Assembly (NCBI GenBank): GCA_025200525.1
Contig: CM045761.1
Span: 202,360,321 to 202,424,320 of the forward strand
Direction: 5' to 3'
Length of the DNA stretch: 64,000 nt
Origin: Camellia lanceoleosa
Taxonomy: Eukaryota; Streptophyta; Magnoliopsida; Ericales; Theaceae
The notes under the pieces are model-generated. The model searched no databases, had not been told where the DNA came from, and was given only the letters and a program-made list of their open reading frames with translations. Shown here in pieces: positions 12,086 to 22,860 of this stretch (its first letter is position 1; each line of letters starts with the position of its first letter). The position numbers and the translations under genes are program-made.

Positions 12086-15000
12086 TCAGAAGTCTAATGT
12101 TCCACATTGTTTGCTCCCAATATTTTCAGTTCCGTTACTTTGTTTCATATCCTTTTTACTATCATTGTTGAGACCTCTACTTCGGCCAATGCCCAGCTTT
12201 GGCAGACCACGATTCAATCCCTCGAGCAAGACACAAGCTTTACACCATTTCTGCACAACAAAACAACATATAAAATGAGTATTCTGATGATCCAGTCGAC
12301 ATGCATACAGGTAAATGCATCACTAACTCAACTCAGATTGCCCTTTACAGAGTGTCTAGAGTCCATGGATGTCCAAACTAATCTTTCATTCCTATCAAAA
12401 TAATTGATGAAAGCAAAACATTTGTAAAACATAAATTCATGAGAAACAATTCTAACTTGCCAGCAGTCAAGCAAGTATAAATACAATGAGAGGATCAAAA
12501 GCCCTGAATCATTTTCAGGCCTAATTATCACTCATATCTTAATATCCCATCTTATCAAATATCAAGGTAAGTAAAATTGCAATGATAACAATGACATCAA
12601 TTATTATTGCCTCTGAATAAATAGGTCACAGGCAAGGATGATCAGCCATAGGCTTCATCTCCTGACAAGTCTCTGCATCATAAGACTGCCACATCCTCTT
12701 TTAAACATGAGCTATTCCACAACAAAGAAAATTACAAGCATGGAAGCCACTGGGGACCATACATGTTTCTGAGATGAACCAAGCTTGCTGGTTTTCTAGT
12801 ACAATTAGGCATAAGAAAGAGCCCTGAAAATATTAAGATGGATATCCATAATGTTGGCAAAGCAGATTTCACTTGACCATAATGACATCAATTGATTTGT
12901 TTCATCAAGGCTGAATACTCTACCATGAACAAGGAGAATCTTTCCTGTGTAATCATAAATAGGATAAAGAAATGCTATATATCAAAAGCATTCAACCATC
13001 CTAATTGCTCAATAAATCAGTCTCAAGGGAATTACTCAATAAGCATGAAGTTTGTCAATAGAAAAGAAAAGTATGAAATGGGGAAAACATGCCCAAATAT
13101 AAAGTGAAGGGTACAACCTACAGTATCCATTCTAAATCTCACTGAACTGAAGAAAAAAAGGCATCTCCAGTTGGACAATTAAATTGAAGGGTATTCGATA
13201 AAAAATAAAAAATAAAAAAGAGAAGCAAATCTTCAAGCAAACATTTGTTCGTCATGAATATATAGTATTACTAATACATTTCCTCCCCAAAACCAGGAAG
13301 TTAAAAGGTTCGAACTTTATTATTTGCTACGAAAGAAAGTGAAAATATTCATCAAAAATGGATACAACTATAAAGGTATCAGTCATATTATTATTATTAT
13401 TATTTTGGTCTTGAATAGTATAAGGTCCCACCAAATATGGCCCAACCATCAAGTGTAAGTTTCAAATGCAGTTTCATTATTGTATATAATAAGCCTGTGA
13501 GCTGGTTGAATTCTACAATAAACATCTATTCACCAAAATCCATGACTGTTCTAGGTTCAAGTCAAAACAAACTTGCCTGGCTAGAAATATAACCACAGCG
13601 TTCACAGATTCCCTGCTCTGGCATTTTTGTAGACGTGGAGATCCTGAAATCCTCACCTGATTTAATGATGTCAAGTATGGCTCTAGGTCTGCAGTAATGG
13701 ACCATCAAGATGTTAAACCGAAAATACAAGTAAAACAACATTTTTATCTTAGCAGGCTGCTGAAAAAATTACAACATAATAACCTGATCCTTTCTAAATC
13801 TTTGATGAACTCACGTGCAAAGCCACGATAAGCATTTGGGGAATAAATGCCTGTAATTTCAGCAGCAGACAAAATTTTAAATATAGCAATACAAACAAGG
13901 GACATTATTAAAAAATGTACAGCCATGGTACATAATGACAAAATATTGAAGCCAAAAAAAATCATCAACCCATCAAAGAACCAATTAAGGAAAACAGAGA
14001 ATTATAAAGGAAAAATCACCATCCAAAATAAATAAAATATCTCAGGTGCCAGTATGAGGAGTCACAGAAGTAGGCATACGAAGGAAAATATGTACAGCAA
14101 CACTTGAAAAGAGAAATATAGCATGTAATGTTAAACATGATAATTCCATTTCCTGGGGAGAGTGGGAAGGAAACTGTGAGTAAATGTGGCCTCCTAGAAA
14201 ATAAAAATGAAAAGGGGTTGAAAATTACATTCAGTGGAGTAGTCAAGCCTCTTAAAATATGCATACGTGAACAGCTGGTTAAGGTTTGGCAACTAAAAGG
14301 AATCAGTAAAAAATCAGATTAATATAAAAATGCCAACTTTAGGCACAAATCATCAATCCAATGGAAAGGATATATAACAATCTCCTTTTCATAGGTATAC
14401 TTAAATGGTTTGCATCTTGGAATTGGTCCATCTTCTCCAGTGGTTATAGATGTGCATCGACTCAACCTACAACAGAAAAGCATAATCTCAGCTCACCAAA
14501 TAAGCAAAACTTAAAGAAAAAGAAACCTTAGATGAGATATTACCTAGCAATATCACCTCGTAATATGTTTAAAAGAACTGTTTCAGCAATATCATCTGCA
14601 TTATGCCCAGTAGCTAGCTTGTCTACTTTCAGCAATGTGGCACCACGATCAAGGGCCTTGCAGAGAAAGCATTCCATCATTACAATCAAACTCAATGCAT
14701 TTTTCATTACAACAAATCAAGGTGAGAAAGTTGCCACCAGATGTGGTCGGGGGTAGAAGAAGTGTCCACTTGCAACAAAAATCAGATGAAGAAAATAGCA
14801 AACTGAAAAATCAAGCAAGCTAATTTTTTTTATTTTAAGAAGCCTGAGTTGGATTCACTGCTGATAACACCTAAATGCTTGAAGTGGTAGAGTATGAAAC
14901 ATGTAGAAATAAGGATAAAAAAAAAAATGGGAGTGCTTGATCAAATACCCATTTTCAATCCCTGAACACTTAAGTCCAGGTGCAGATTACTGCATCCAGA

Positions 15001-17107
15001 AACGAGGGCACGAAAAAAGAGAAATTAAGTTCATCAATTTGAAAATGCATAACTGCTCTACCTGGCGACGGAAAACACCACAAAATGTGCAATTGTTCTT
15101 TAACCCAATAATCTTCACTATTTCGTCCATTGTCCATCCATACAGTTCCTTGTAAGACACCACTTTTAGTGGTAGTCCATACTGAAAAAAGAAAAAAGGA
15201 CCCACATAAGCACACAGGACTCGTAGAATAAAAGACAAGATTAAAAACCATTTTATTAGCTAAAATAGAAGTGCTTAGAACAGCAAGAACAGAAATTAAT
15301 GAGTCAGCAACAACAGTAAAGAAAAGATTGCAGGACAAAAAGAAAAATCAAAATGCTGTGCTGCAAGAAAATAAAGTGATGAACCAATAGCAGAATAAGC
15401 AAAAACAACCCAACTTGTGCAGAACTAAAAAATCAGGAGATTTGCTCACCTGGACTTCATTTCTTTTGACAGTTTCAAGTGAATCATTTCTATACCCTGT
15501 GATGCCTTCATCAACTGACAAGAGAAATAGATCTACGCCATAATTATGCCGACGATTCAGCTCTGACAACACATAAGCAAGCACTGTGGAATCTGCACAG
15601 AGGGGAAGAACAATATGAAATGAGAGGGGGAAACAATCGTGTTCATGGCTTTTGCCTGTAATCAGTCAGATAGAGATGTGACTAAAAATGCAACAGCATG
15701 ACCTAACACATGCACACACCAAAAAACAAAACCAAAAAAAAAAAAAAAAAAGTAGTGGATAACCTGTGCTCCTGCAGTGAGAACCCACCGGAAGGTACCT
15801 CTTTCCACAAACTCTCTCTCCAAAAATCACACATCAAAAAGAGGGCAACATAGCATTTAAATTTAGGGATACTTACGTATAGATCCTAATAAGTGGACTT
15901 ATTATCTAATAGGTCCTATGGGAAAAAAAATTTATAAAAAAAGTCACTAATTGTAAGTTTTAACGACAATTTATAAAAATCATGACAAAAAAAAGTCACT
16001 AATTGTCAATTTTTAGCGACATAAATAAAAAATTGTCACAAAAAAATTATTTTTAGCGACAATTTTACCAAAACTTATTTTTAATAGGACTTGATGGGAA
16101 TTAAGTTTAACTATTAAGACCTATTGGTAATTTACCCGGAAAATGATGAATCAACTTCGTGAGAACAAGGCACAACTAAATTCAATATCAATTCACCTTG
16201 GAGAATGTGTTGGTATGATGTTCTACACATGATATCTAAAACACATCAAAATTTCAATCTCTCATGCATGAAATGGGTGAGGAAACAAATGAAACTACAC
16301 TTGCTTCTCTCTGTTTGTTATTCAATTACATCGACATCGAAACTGCAGTGCTTCTTTCCGAACTAGAAACATCTATATAATTATATCTATTCTATTATAT
16401 TAAGTAGACAACTAACTTCGGTGGTGTGAACTTCGTCACACAATTTTGATTCCCAAAAACCCACACAGCAACACTATTTCCCCCAAATATTTATCTTCGC
16501 CTAGCAGTTATTATTATAGCTGCACTACAAATTAAAATCAACTGTCCATGATCTCCGTATTGACAGTTTCAATTGCACAGTCTTCTAGTCATTTTCTATG
16601 TCTAGTTCAGTTGTCAAATCTACAAGACTATAACTTCTCTAGTCAACATGATGCAGAAATATATAAGAAATTGCAATTCAAAAATACATGAAATACTTGG
16701 AAATCTAGAATCAGTAACAAAAAGTATTGGAATAATAAAAGATCAAAGAGGGAACCAATAGGAAGAAGCAATAACCAACCTTTGCCACCAGAAGCGCCAA
16801 TAGCAATGCGTTCCCCAGGGTTGAATAGCTGATTTTCCACAATTACACTGTGGATCTCATCCTCAAACACAGTGTAGAAACATTCCCTACAAATCTTTAA
16901 GGACACAAATTTTAACCCTACACAACAGATACAAATATGCATATATATATATATAACTATTAAAGAGTAAAACTTTGAGGAAAGGAAGAGAAGTAAGTGT
17001 ACCTGTTCTAGGGTTTTGGGTCTTTTGAGGGCGGGCTTTCTTTGGTTGCAGAGGGAGCAGAGTTGACCGTTCTTCTTCGGCTTAACCACCACCTCGGCTT
17101 CGTCCAT
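12086..17107 (-). CDS. CTU1: Cytoplasmic tRNA 2-thiolation protein 1 (CTU1/NCS6), complete, ten exons
   Basis: CTU1 with CTU2 thiolates wobble uridine 34 of tRNA Lys, Glu and Gln in the cytosol, taking sulfur from the URM1 pathway after ATP-dependent adenylation. Exons (minus): 17003-17107, 16780-16894, 15450-15592, 15062-15181, 14544-14656, 14379-14466, 14229-14274, 13784-13850, 13577-13688, 12086-12250. Phases match at every junction, giving 1,074 nt and 357 residues, the usual family length. Visible motifs: N-terminal zinc site CSLCNQRK...CRECF, PP-loop [52 protein letters not shown], and C-terminal zinc site CERCGY...WCKAC. It ends KQCGTLDF. Intron 9 uses a GC donor (CAG|GCAAGT). Exon 7 reads [15 protein letters not shown], where relatives have VMYAYFKKLDYFSTE; the length is the same but the acceptor choice there is less sure. 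Intron 2 carries a MITE. All key residues are present, so I expect it to be functional. Confidence 0.95.
15865..16137. mobile_element. MITE in CTU1 intron 2
   Basis: About 273 bp running from 'agggatacttac' to 'ctattggtaatttaccc', so the ends are loosely inverted (gggtaaattaccaatagg on the other strand). Inside are copies of 'agtcactaattgt' and 'tttttagcgacaatttt'. A related element lies at 19063-19356, with the same 'ttaataggacttgatggg' or 'aataggacttaatgggtaa' block and the same right end. It is non-coding and is removed with the intron. Confidence 0.6.
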
Positions 17108-17275
17108 TTTTTGATTTTTATTATTTAAATCGAAACACCAATTCAAGAAAAGAGACTACCAGGAATCAATAACCACGAAACCACACTGTATAAACCCTCC
17201 ACAACTCTCTTCTTGATCGCGCCTCCTCCGCCTGTAAACTGTTTTGAATTTCGCTGGATACGACTCCACACGGTA
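17108..17275 (-). promoter_or_regulatory. CTU1 5' leader and core promoter region
   Basis: The 168 bp upstream of the CTU1 start codon contains, on the minus strand, the TC/GA-rich words and a TTTATAC stretch near 17190. The leader and start site cannot be fixed. A 19-bp word (aaccctccacaactctctt) at 17193-17211 recurs at 18226-18244, bracketing the repeat block that follows. Confidence 0.35.
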
Positions 17276-17630
17276 AGGGTGTTTGTTTCAGCTTTTCAAG
17301 CTGCTTTATGATTTTTAGCTTTGAAAAAATTATTTTGGATTGTTTGATTAAACTTACTTCAAAAAGTTTTTGATTTTAACAATTTATTTTAATTTAAAAA
17401 AATTGATTCTGACAAGCTACTCATCCTTTATTTCTGATTATCAGCTTCTACTGTGGACATGTTAATTTATAGTTATACTCTTAAATTTTTTTATTTTTTA
17501 TTTTTTAAAAAATAAAAAAAAGACTCAAATGGACTATAGATTATTATTATTATTTTTTATGAGAAATGTAGACAAATAAAAAATAAAAATTAATTGAAAA
17601 AGCTATTTCACAGCTTATTTAACCAACGGA

Positions 17631-18071
17631 AATGCTAGAGACCCCTACTGGGGGTCGACCCCCAGTGAGGTGGCAGGCCATGATTCGTTGATAACTTTAA
17701 AAAAAAAAAAAAAAAAAAAAAAAACAGTTTTTTTTTTAAGGGCAAATTACAAACACCCCCCTCGAGGTTTGGTGAAAATACAGATTCTCCCCTGAGGTTT
17801 GAGAAATTACATCCCGCCCCCTGAGGTTTACATTTTCATAACAAATTACCCCCTAGGGTTTTTATTTTCATACAGATTTCCCCCTAATTTTTCCTAATTT
17901 ATTATGAAAATTTGACCCTCAGGGGGGAATTTGTAATTTCTCAAACCTCAGGGGGGAATCTGTATTTTTACTAAACCTCGAGGGGGTGTTTGTAATTTAC
18001 CCTTTTTTTTAACCAATGGGAAGGCCACAAACATGACCCCCAGTGACCCCCACTGGGGGTCTGAGGCATTT
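17631..18071. mobile_element. MITE with GGGGGTC-rich terminal inverted repeats
   Basis: The left end 'aaatgctagagacccctact' followed by 'gggggtc' matches the reverse complement of the right end, which reads on the other strand 'aaatgcctcagacccccagt' followed by 'gggggtc'. The subterminal DNA also contains opposed 'gacccccagtg' words. About 440 bp; it contains a poly-A run (17699-17724) and a second nested element at 17739-18003. Confidence 0.6.
17739..18003. mobile_element. Small MITE with about 70-bp inverted arms
   Basis: Starts 'agggcaaattacaaacaccc' and ends with the near-perfect reverse complement 'gggtgtttgtaatttaccct'. The arms continue inward through cctcgaggtttggt, cagattctcccctgagg and tttgagaaattac with matching reverse complements. 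T-rich flanks on both sides fit an AT-rich target duplication. Whether it belongs to the Mutator group is inference. Confidence 0.7.
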
Positions 18072-18244
18072 TTGTTTAACAAATACTACTCAGCAACTTA
18101 AATCTATAATTCAACAGTTACACCAAACAGATTAACAACTTATAATTAAAGTCATAATCTATAATCTGTTAAATTATAATCTATAAGTTATTTTAACAAC
18201 TACACTAAACGGGGCCGTATATATCAACCCTCCACAACTCTCTT

Positions 18245-19062
18245 TTTTTTTTTTTTCCGCTAAAATGTACTATAAAATACACGTTTTATGTTTGCTTATG
18301 TAATTCTATCCTTTAATTTGTAATTACATACAAAATAATTATTTTTATTAATAAATTATTAAATTAATTAATTATTTTTAATAATGTTCTAAATATATTT
18401 CAATTAACAATTCATATAATTTAATGTCATAAAAGAGAATAGTTAGAAATTTTACTTTTTCTGTTAATTTTGTAAAATAAAACATTCTGATAAGGGATAT
18501 TTATAATTTTTAAAATTATAGAAGATAATCTGTATTTTATGAAAATCGGAAGAAATTTATTTATAATTTACATTATGTTACTGAAACAAAAAAAAAATTT
18601 AAAAACTGATTGACTATTTTTTTTAAAACTAAAGATCTTACAAATTTTTAGTCTTCTAATTTAGAAGAACTTAAAAAAAAATTAGAAATTTATTAAAGAA
18701 ATAAAATAAAAAAAATAATAATTGATTTAAAAACTTATTTGAATGTGGCTGGCTCTGTTTTGTGTTATTCTTATTGGAGTTACTTATAATTTATTTTTTA
18801 AATTTTAAGAATTTATGTGTATAACTTTCACTTATAACGAGATACACTAAACAAATCTATAAAATCTTCGTCCAAATTTCAATAGATGAGTCAAAACGTC
18901 CACTATGATGAATTTTTTTGTTTTGTGTTTTTTTTTTTTTTTAAGAGAAGGTCCACTATGAATTATAAATTATTGGAATGAAATACAAATAGGATTATTC
19001 ATTTGCAATATATTTTTCATTAACTTTTTATGAACTCAATGCAAAAATATATATATAATTTT
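18245..19062. other. AT-rich intergenic DNA, nothing coding
   Basis: Over 800 bp of very AT-rich sequence with poly-T and poly-A runs. No gene, RNA or clear repeat was seen. Confidence 0.4.
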
Positions 19063-19356
19063 AGAGGTACTTATTAATTAGTCCTATTAACTAGACTTAT
19101 TTACTTACAGGTCCTAACTAATAAATTTAACACTATAAAAATAAGAGAGTGATAAATTTATCACTAAAAATTTATTCATAAAAACAAAGAGACTGATAAA
19201 TTTATCACTATAAATTTATTCATAAAAATAAAAGACTGATAAATTTATCTTTATCACTTAATAAATTTATCAATAGGACTTAATGGGTAATAAGTCTCTA
19301 AAGTAGGACCTATTGGGTAATAAGTCTCCAAAATATGACCTATTGGTAGTTTACCC
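19063..19356. mobile_element. MITE related to the one in CTU1 intron 2
   Basis: Same right end ('gacctattggtagtttaccc') and same 'tcctatta...aggtcct' left block as 15865-16137. Its middle holds three copies of a palindromic 'gataaatttatcac' word. The second copy of 'gggtaataagtct' near the right end is a short internal duplication. Confidence 0.55.
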
Positions 19357-19378
19357 ATAATTTTATAGAATGATCATT

Positions 19379-19600
19379 AGGGATGGCAATTTGAACTCGA
19401 CTCGACGAGAACCCAGTCCCCCAACTCTGATTAGAGCAGTTTTTCTCTGAAAAATACCCTCGGCAGGCCGGGGATGGTATTAGAAAATCAATCACTGACA
19501 ATTTTCGAGTTGGGAACGGTGATACGTCCCTCAGCCTCGAACCCGACCACGTCCTTATTTTCCCTGGAAGTAAAATTACTACCATACCCCTCTCCATATA
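19379..19600. mobile_element. hAT-like fragment ('agggatggcaa' end)
   Basis: Starts TTAGGGATGGCAA, a common end of plant hAT-type non-autonomous elements, followed by GC-richer sequence. A similar G/C-rich end in opposite orientation is found at 54290-54466 (ttgccatccc). No transposase is readable. Confidence 0.4.
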
Positions 19601-20050
19601 TATGTGTGTGTCTCTAACTTTTTGACTCATTTTAGGGTTGGGTTCACCTCACACAGACACATCGCCTCTCTCTGCTCTGCTTACACGGCTACTACTCCCT
19701 CATCGGCCTCTCTCTTCTCCCTCACCAGCGTCTCCCTTCTCCCTCACCGGCTATCCCTCTCTCAAACTGTGTACGAAGACGAACCAAAGTTCATTCTGAT
19801 TTTCACTCCCCAATCGACTCTCTCTGGTATGATTTGCCTCTCTTGTTTATCAACTCTTTGATTTGCCTCTCCTTCTCACTATTTTCAGCTCACCGATTTA
19901 TGTTATTCTCTAAATCTTTCATCGTTGTTGGTAACACCGTAGCTCTTGATTTTATTTTTATTTTTCTAAATGGGATATATTTTATATGGTTTGATCAATT
20001 TTAACTCTTATCTGAATGTTTGAATTCTGCTTTTCTTCAAGGTTAGATTA
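19601..20050 (+). other. CT-rich leader-like segment, possible disrupted first exon
   Basis: A TATATATGTGTGTG stretch is followed by 200 bp of CT-rich DNA (ctctctct, ccctcatcgg, ctccctcacc) and a possible donor (ctctctctggtatg) at about 19826. This looks like a plant 5' leader plus first intron. No protein of recognisable family starts here and the next 33 kb is transposon, so any gene would have been broken by element A. Low certainty. Confidence 0.25.
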
Positions 20051-20392
20051 TGTAACAACTCCGACCCATGATTAACGTTAATCCATGATTAACGTTAATC
20101 CATGATTTCATATGTCTAATAAGTCATTAAGATCAAATTCTGAATTAATTACATACGTGTTGCATTATTTGTGTTTATATCTGTTTAACGTAGGAAAATC
20201 TGTTCATGTTTCTATTTTGATTTGCAATTGAAGAACTTATCGGCATCCGATTCAAAAATTGACTTGGTTTTTGTGTTAATTGAAATTTTTGAAATTTTAT
20301 AGTAGGTTTAATTGAAATTCGATTCGGAACAATTAAATTAGATTAATTTAATTCTACTTAATTAGCCTTAATTAACTATGATTAGGTAAGCC

Positions 20393-20399
20393 TATATAA
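20393..20399 (+). promoter_or_regulatory. TATA box of element A LTR
   Basis: TATATAA preceded by 'taagcc' and followed by 'ggcttcttatgtgctctc'. The same box occurs in the 3' LTR near 28524-28530. Confidence 0.55.
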
Positions 20400-21063
20400 G
20401 GCTTCTTATGTGCTCTCACTCACTCTTTCCTTTATTCTAACATATTTTGAGCTCTCTCACACACACAACGTGTAGAGAGAGAGAGGGAGAGAGAGAAACT
20501 AGGGAGAAATCTTCAACAAGGAATTTGCTAGGAGATTTGGAGAATTACTCAAGATTTTGACTAATTGAAGCTCAATTGGGTAGCCTAGGTAAGAGCTCAA
20601 CCTTGCAACCTTAGAATTGAGTTATTTAGCACATGAATACAAGTAAAATAGGTGAATTCATATGGGAATTGAGTTAGAATTGAAGAAAGCTAAGTCATTC
20701 CATACATGCATGCATGTTTCCTAGCATTTGAAATTTGTATTCAAAGCTTTTCTCGTATGCATGTTGTAATTCTAGCATGGTTTGTAGAGTTTATAACATT
20801 TCTCATCATTGGACCTCATTTGATTATGTTTTGGAAGCTGAGAACTCAAGTGAATATATGCATGCCAAAGTTCATATCATGTTCTTACATTTCAAATTGA
20901 ATTTTTGCATGTTTGACATACTTTTGGGCCTTGATTTCATGAAATGATCTTCAAATCATAAAATTTTACGTTTTCTAGAATTTTGACCCAAGAAGATGAG
21001 TTTTAAGGTGTGGAATTCGAGTTTTAAGCAAAGATGAGCAATCTGGAAATTCCAAAATTTTGC

Positions 21064-21390
21064 TCTCCGCTCAAGCATGAGATTCTGCGCTAGAGCGTCT
21101 ACCTTTGTTTTTGCATCTCTGCTCGAGCGACCAGAAGTTCGCTCGAGCGTGAATTACATGCTCCCAGAAGTTACATGTTTTTGCAGACCGCTCAAGCGGC
21201 AAGAGTTGCACTAGAGTGGGGGAATGAGTCTCACGCTCGAGCGACCATCGAGTGTTCGTCAAGCGTGAAAATCATATAACCAGTACTTTTTCAAAATTTT
21301 CAGAACGCTCGAGCGGAGGAAGTTGCACTCGAGCATCCCCTTACATTTTTTTATGCCCGCTCGAGCGAAGAAAGCTATGCTCGAGCGTGG
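21064..21390. repeat. Array of CGCTCGAGCG palindromes in LTR A
   Basis: About a dozen full or decayed copies of CGCTCGAGCG or its half GCTCGAGCG, spaced roughly 20-45 bp, often as opposed pairs around a short unique stretch. Many copies carry C-to-T or G-to-A changes (gctcaagcg, cactcgagc). Matching arrays occur in the 3' LTR (51895-52225) and in a related reversed LTR (38888-39212). Confidence 0.75.
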
Positions 21391-22860
21391 ACCCTATTTT
21401 CAGAAAATTTGACCAAGTGTTTTCAAATACATTTTTTTTGCATCCTCATTCCATCCAAGGCATTTCTAGGCCAAGATTAAGGCATAATAATGAGAGTAAC
21501 GTGTAGAAACACACTATGAATCGAACGTAAATAATTAAGTATGTTCCAACATGTGTTTCAAATGTATATTTGTTATGTATTGATGTAAGTGACATGCCGT
21601 AAACCGTTTGGTTAGCTTGCTCTGTCTGTCTGCACCCGAAGCCAACTGTGAGTAATAACTTAGAAAAGTTATGTTCAACCTTATTTACTTTCTGTATAGT
21701 AAAATAAGATCTATTTTCTGAAATGATATGTTCTATATAATGAATGATTATCCAATTTCTAATAATGTAATCGTGGCATCCTTAGCATCATGTGATATTT
21801 GTTAGCTATTACCTGATATCGGAGGTTCCTCATGGAACTTAATATATCTGCAATTTGTTACCCGTATCGGAGGCTCCATCATGGGGCTCAGTATGTTTAT
21901 TCTCTATCACTCAGATCTGGAGGTTCCTTTATAGAACTGGTTACTTATAACCACCATATGTTCTGCATCTGTTTTGTATTTGTTCTGTTAGCGCTAATGG
22001 ATGTACCATGTATAATTAAGCATGAACTCTAATTTCTGTATATGATTTGAACAAGATTATGAATATGGATCTGCTTCTGTTTCTAAAATAAATATGAATC
22101 TGTTATTGAATATGAATTATGATTTCTGAACCTGGTATGGACTTCATTTATTAAATCATTTACTCCGTTATTATTCACTAGGCTTCCGTTCACTATTTAT
22201 ATTATGTATGTAAGTGATTAGGCACATGACCAGGCTCAGAGTTGAGGACCTAGCGCCTCAATTTTTGTCAGCCAACCTTTGTGCCTCCCGAGGAGGTTCT
22301 GGATTAAGTCAAATTTAGTGGTTGTTTTTGTGAATGTACTAGACTTTGTTTCTTTTGATTTACGGGCAAGATTTCTGATAATATGTTCATGGAGTGATGT
22401 GTAAATACTATATATTTTGACGTCACTCGCAAGTTTATAAAAGTTTTAAATTATCTATCCCATGTATGTCTTCACAACTCAATGGGCTACGTGTGTTTTG
22501 TATATTTGCTTCCGCAGCCCCTAACTATATATTATTCTGTTAAGAGGCCTTTGGTAATCTAAGGAATACTGGCCGGTTACGACGCTAAATCTATAGTGTC
22601 GGTTTTGGGTCGTGACAGTAGGGTATCAGAGCACGTGTTCTACTACACACACAAGTCCATATGAGCTTAGGATGTCCTAGTAAGAAGTAGGGACATTCCA
22701 TCTGCATATGTGAGTGTGTGGTAAACTTTAAAAATGTAAAAACTGAATTTGAAATCTGGACAACTAAATTAAAAGAAATGAACGAGATTATTCCTATGTT
22801 TCTTATTATTATGTAAGGGGAACTGATACAAGTGAATCCTCAGAGGCTCACATAAGCCGA

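Larger units (their letters stand above)
17276..18225. mobile_element. Nested non-autonomous DNA element block upstream of CTU1
   Basis: This block has no coding content. Its left part begins 'gggtgtttgtttcagc' and its right part ends 'ctacactaaacggggcc', like the ends of a hAT-type MITE, but a clean pair of inverted ends or a target duplication could not be shown. Two better-defined elements are nested in it and listed separately. The block lies between the two copies of the 19-bp word at 17193 and 18226. Confidence 0.35.
20051..22617 (+). repeat. Element A 5' LTR
   Basis: 2,567 bp. TATA box at 20393-20399 followed by a GA-rich leader. The part at 21064-21390 is an array of the 10-bp palindrome CGCTCGAGCG and decayed forms. 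The same order of blocks is found in the split 3' LTR. Confidence 0.9.

Noticed and set aside
12107..12403. Plus-strand 98-codon frame
   Set aside because: It is antisense to the last exon of CTU1, whose minus-strand frame is fully supported.
17699..17724. Poly-A run as the tail of a retrocopy
   Set aside because: It lies inside a MITE with defined inverted ends, and no gene-derived sequence precedes it.
19604..19861. 85-codon open frame in the CT-rich segment as a protein gene
   Set aside because: Low-complexity Ser/Leu-rich translation typical of CT-rich leaders, with no domain and a likely splice donor inside.
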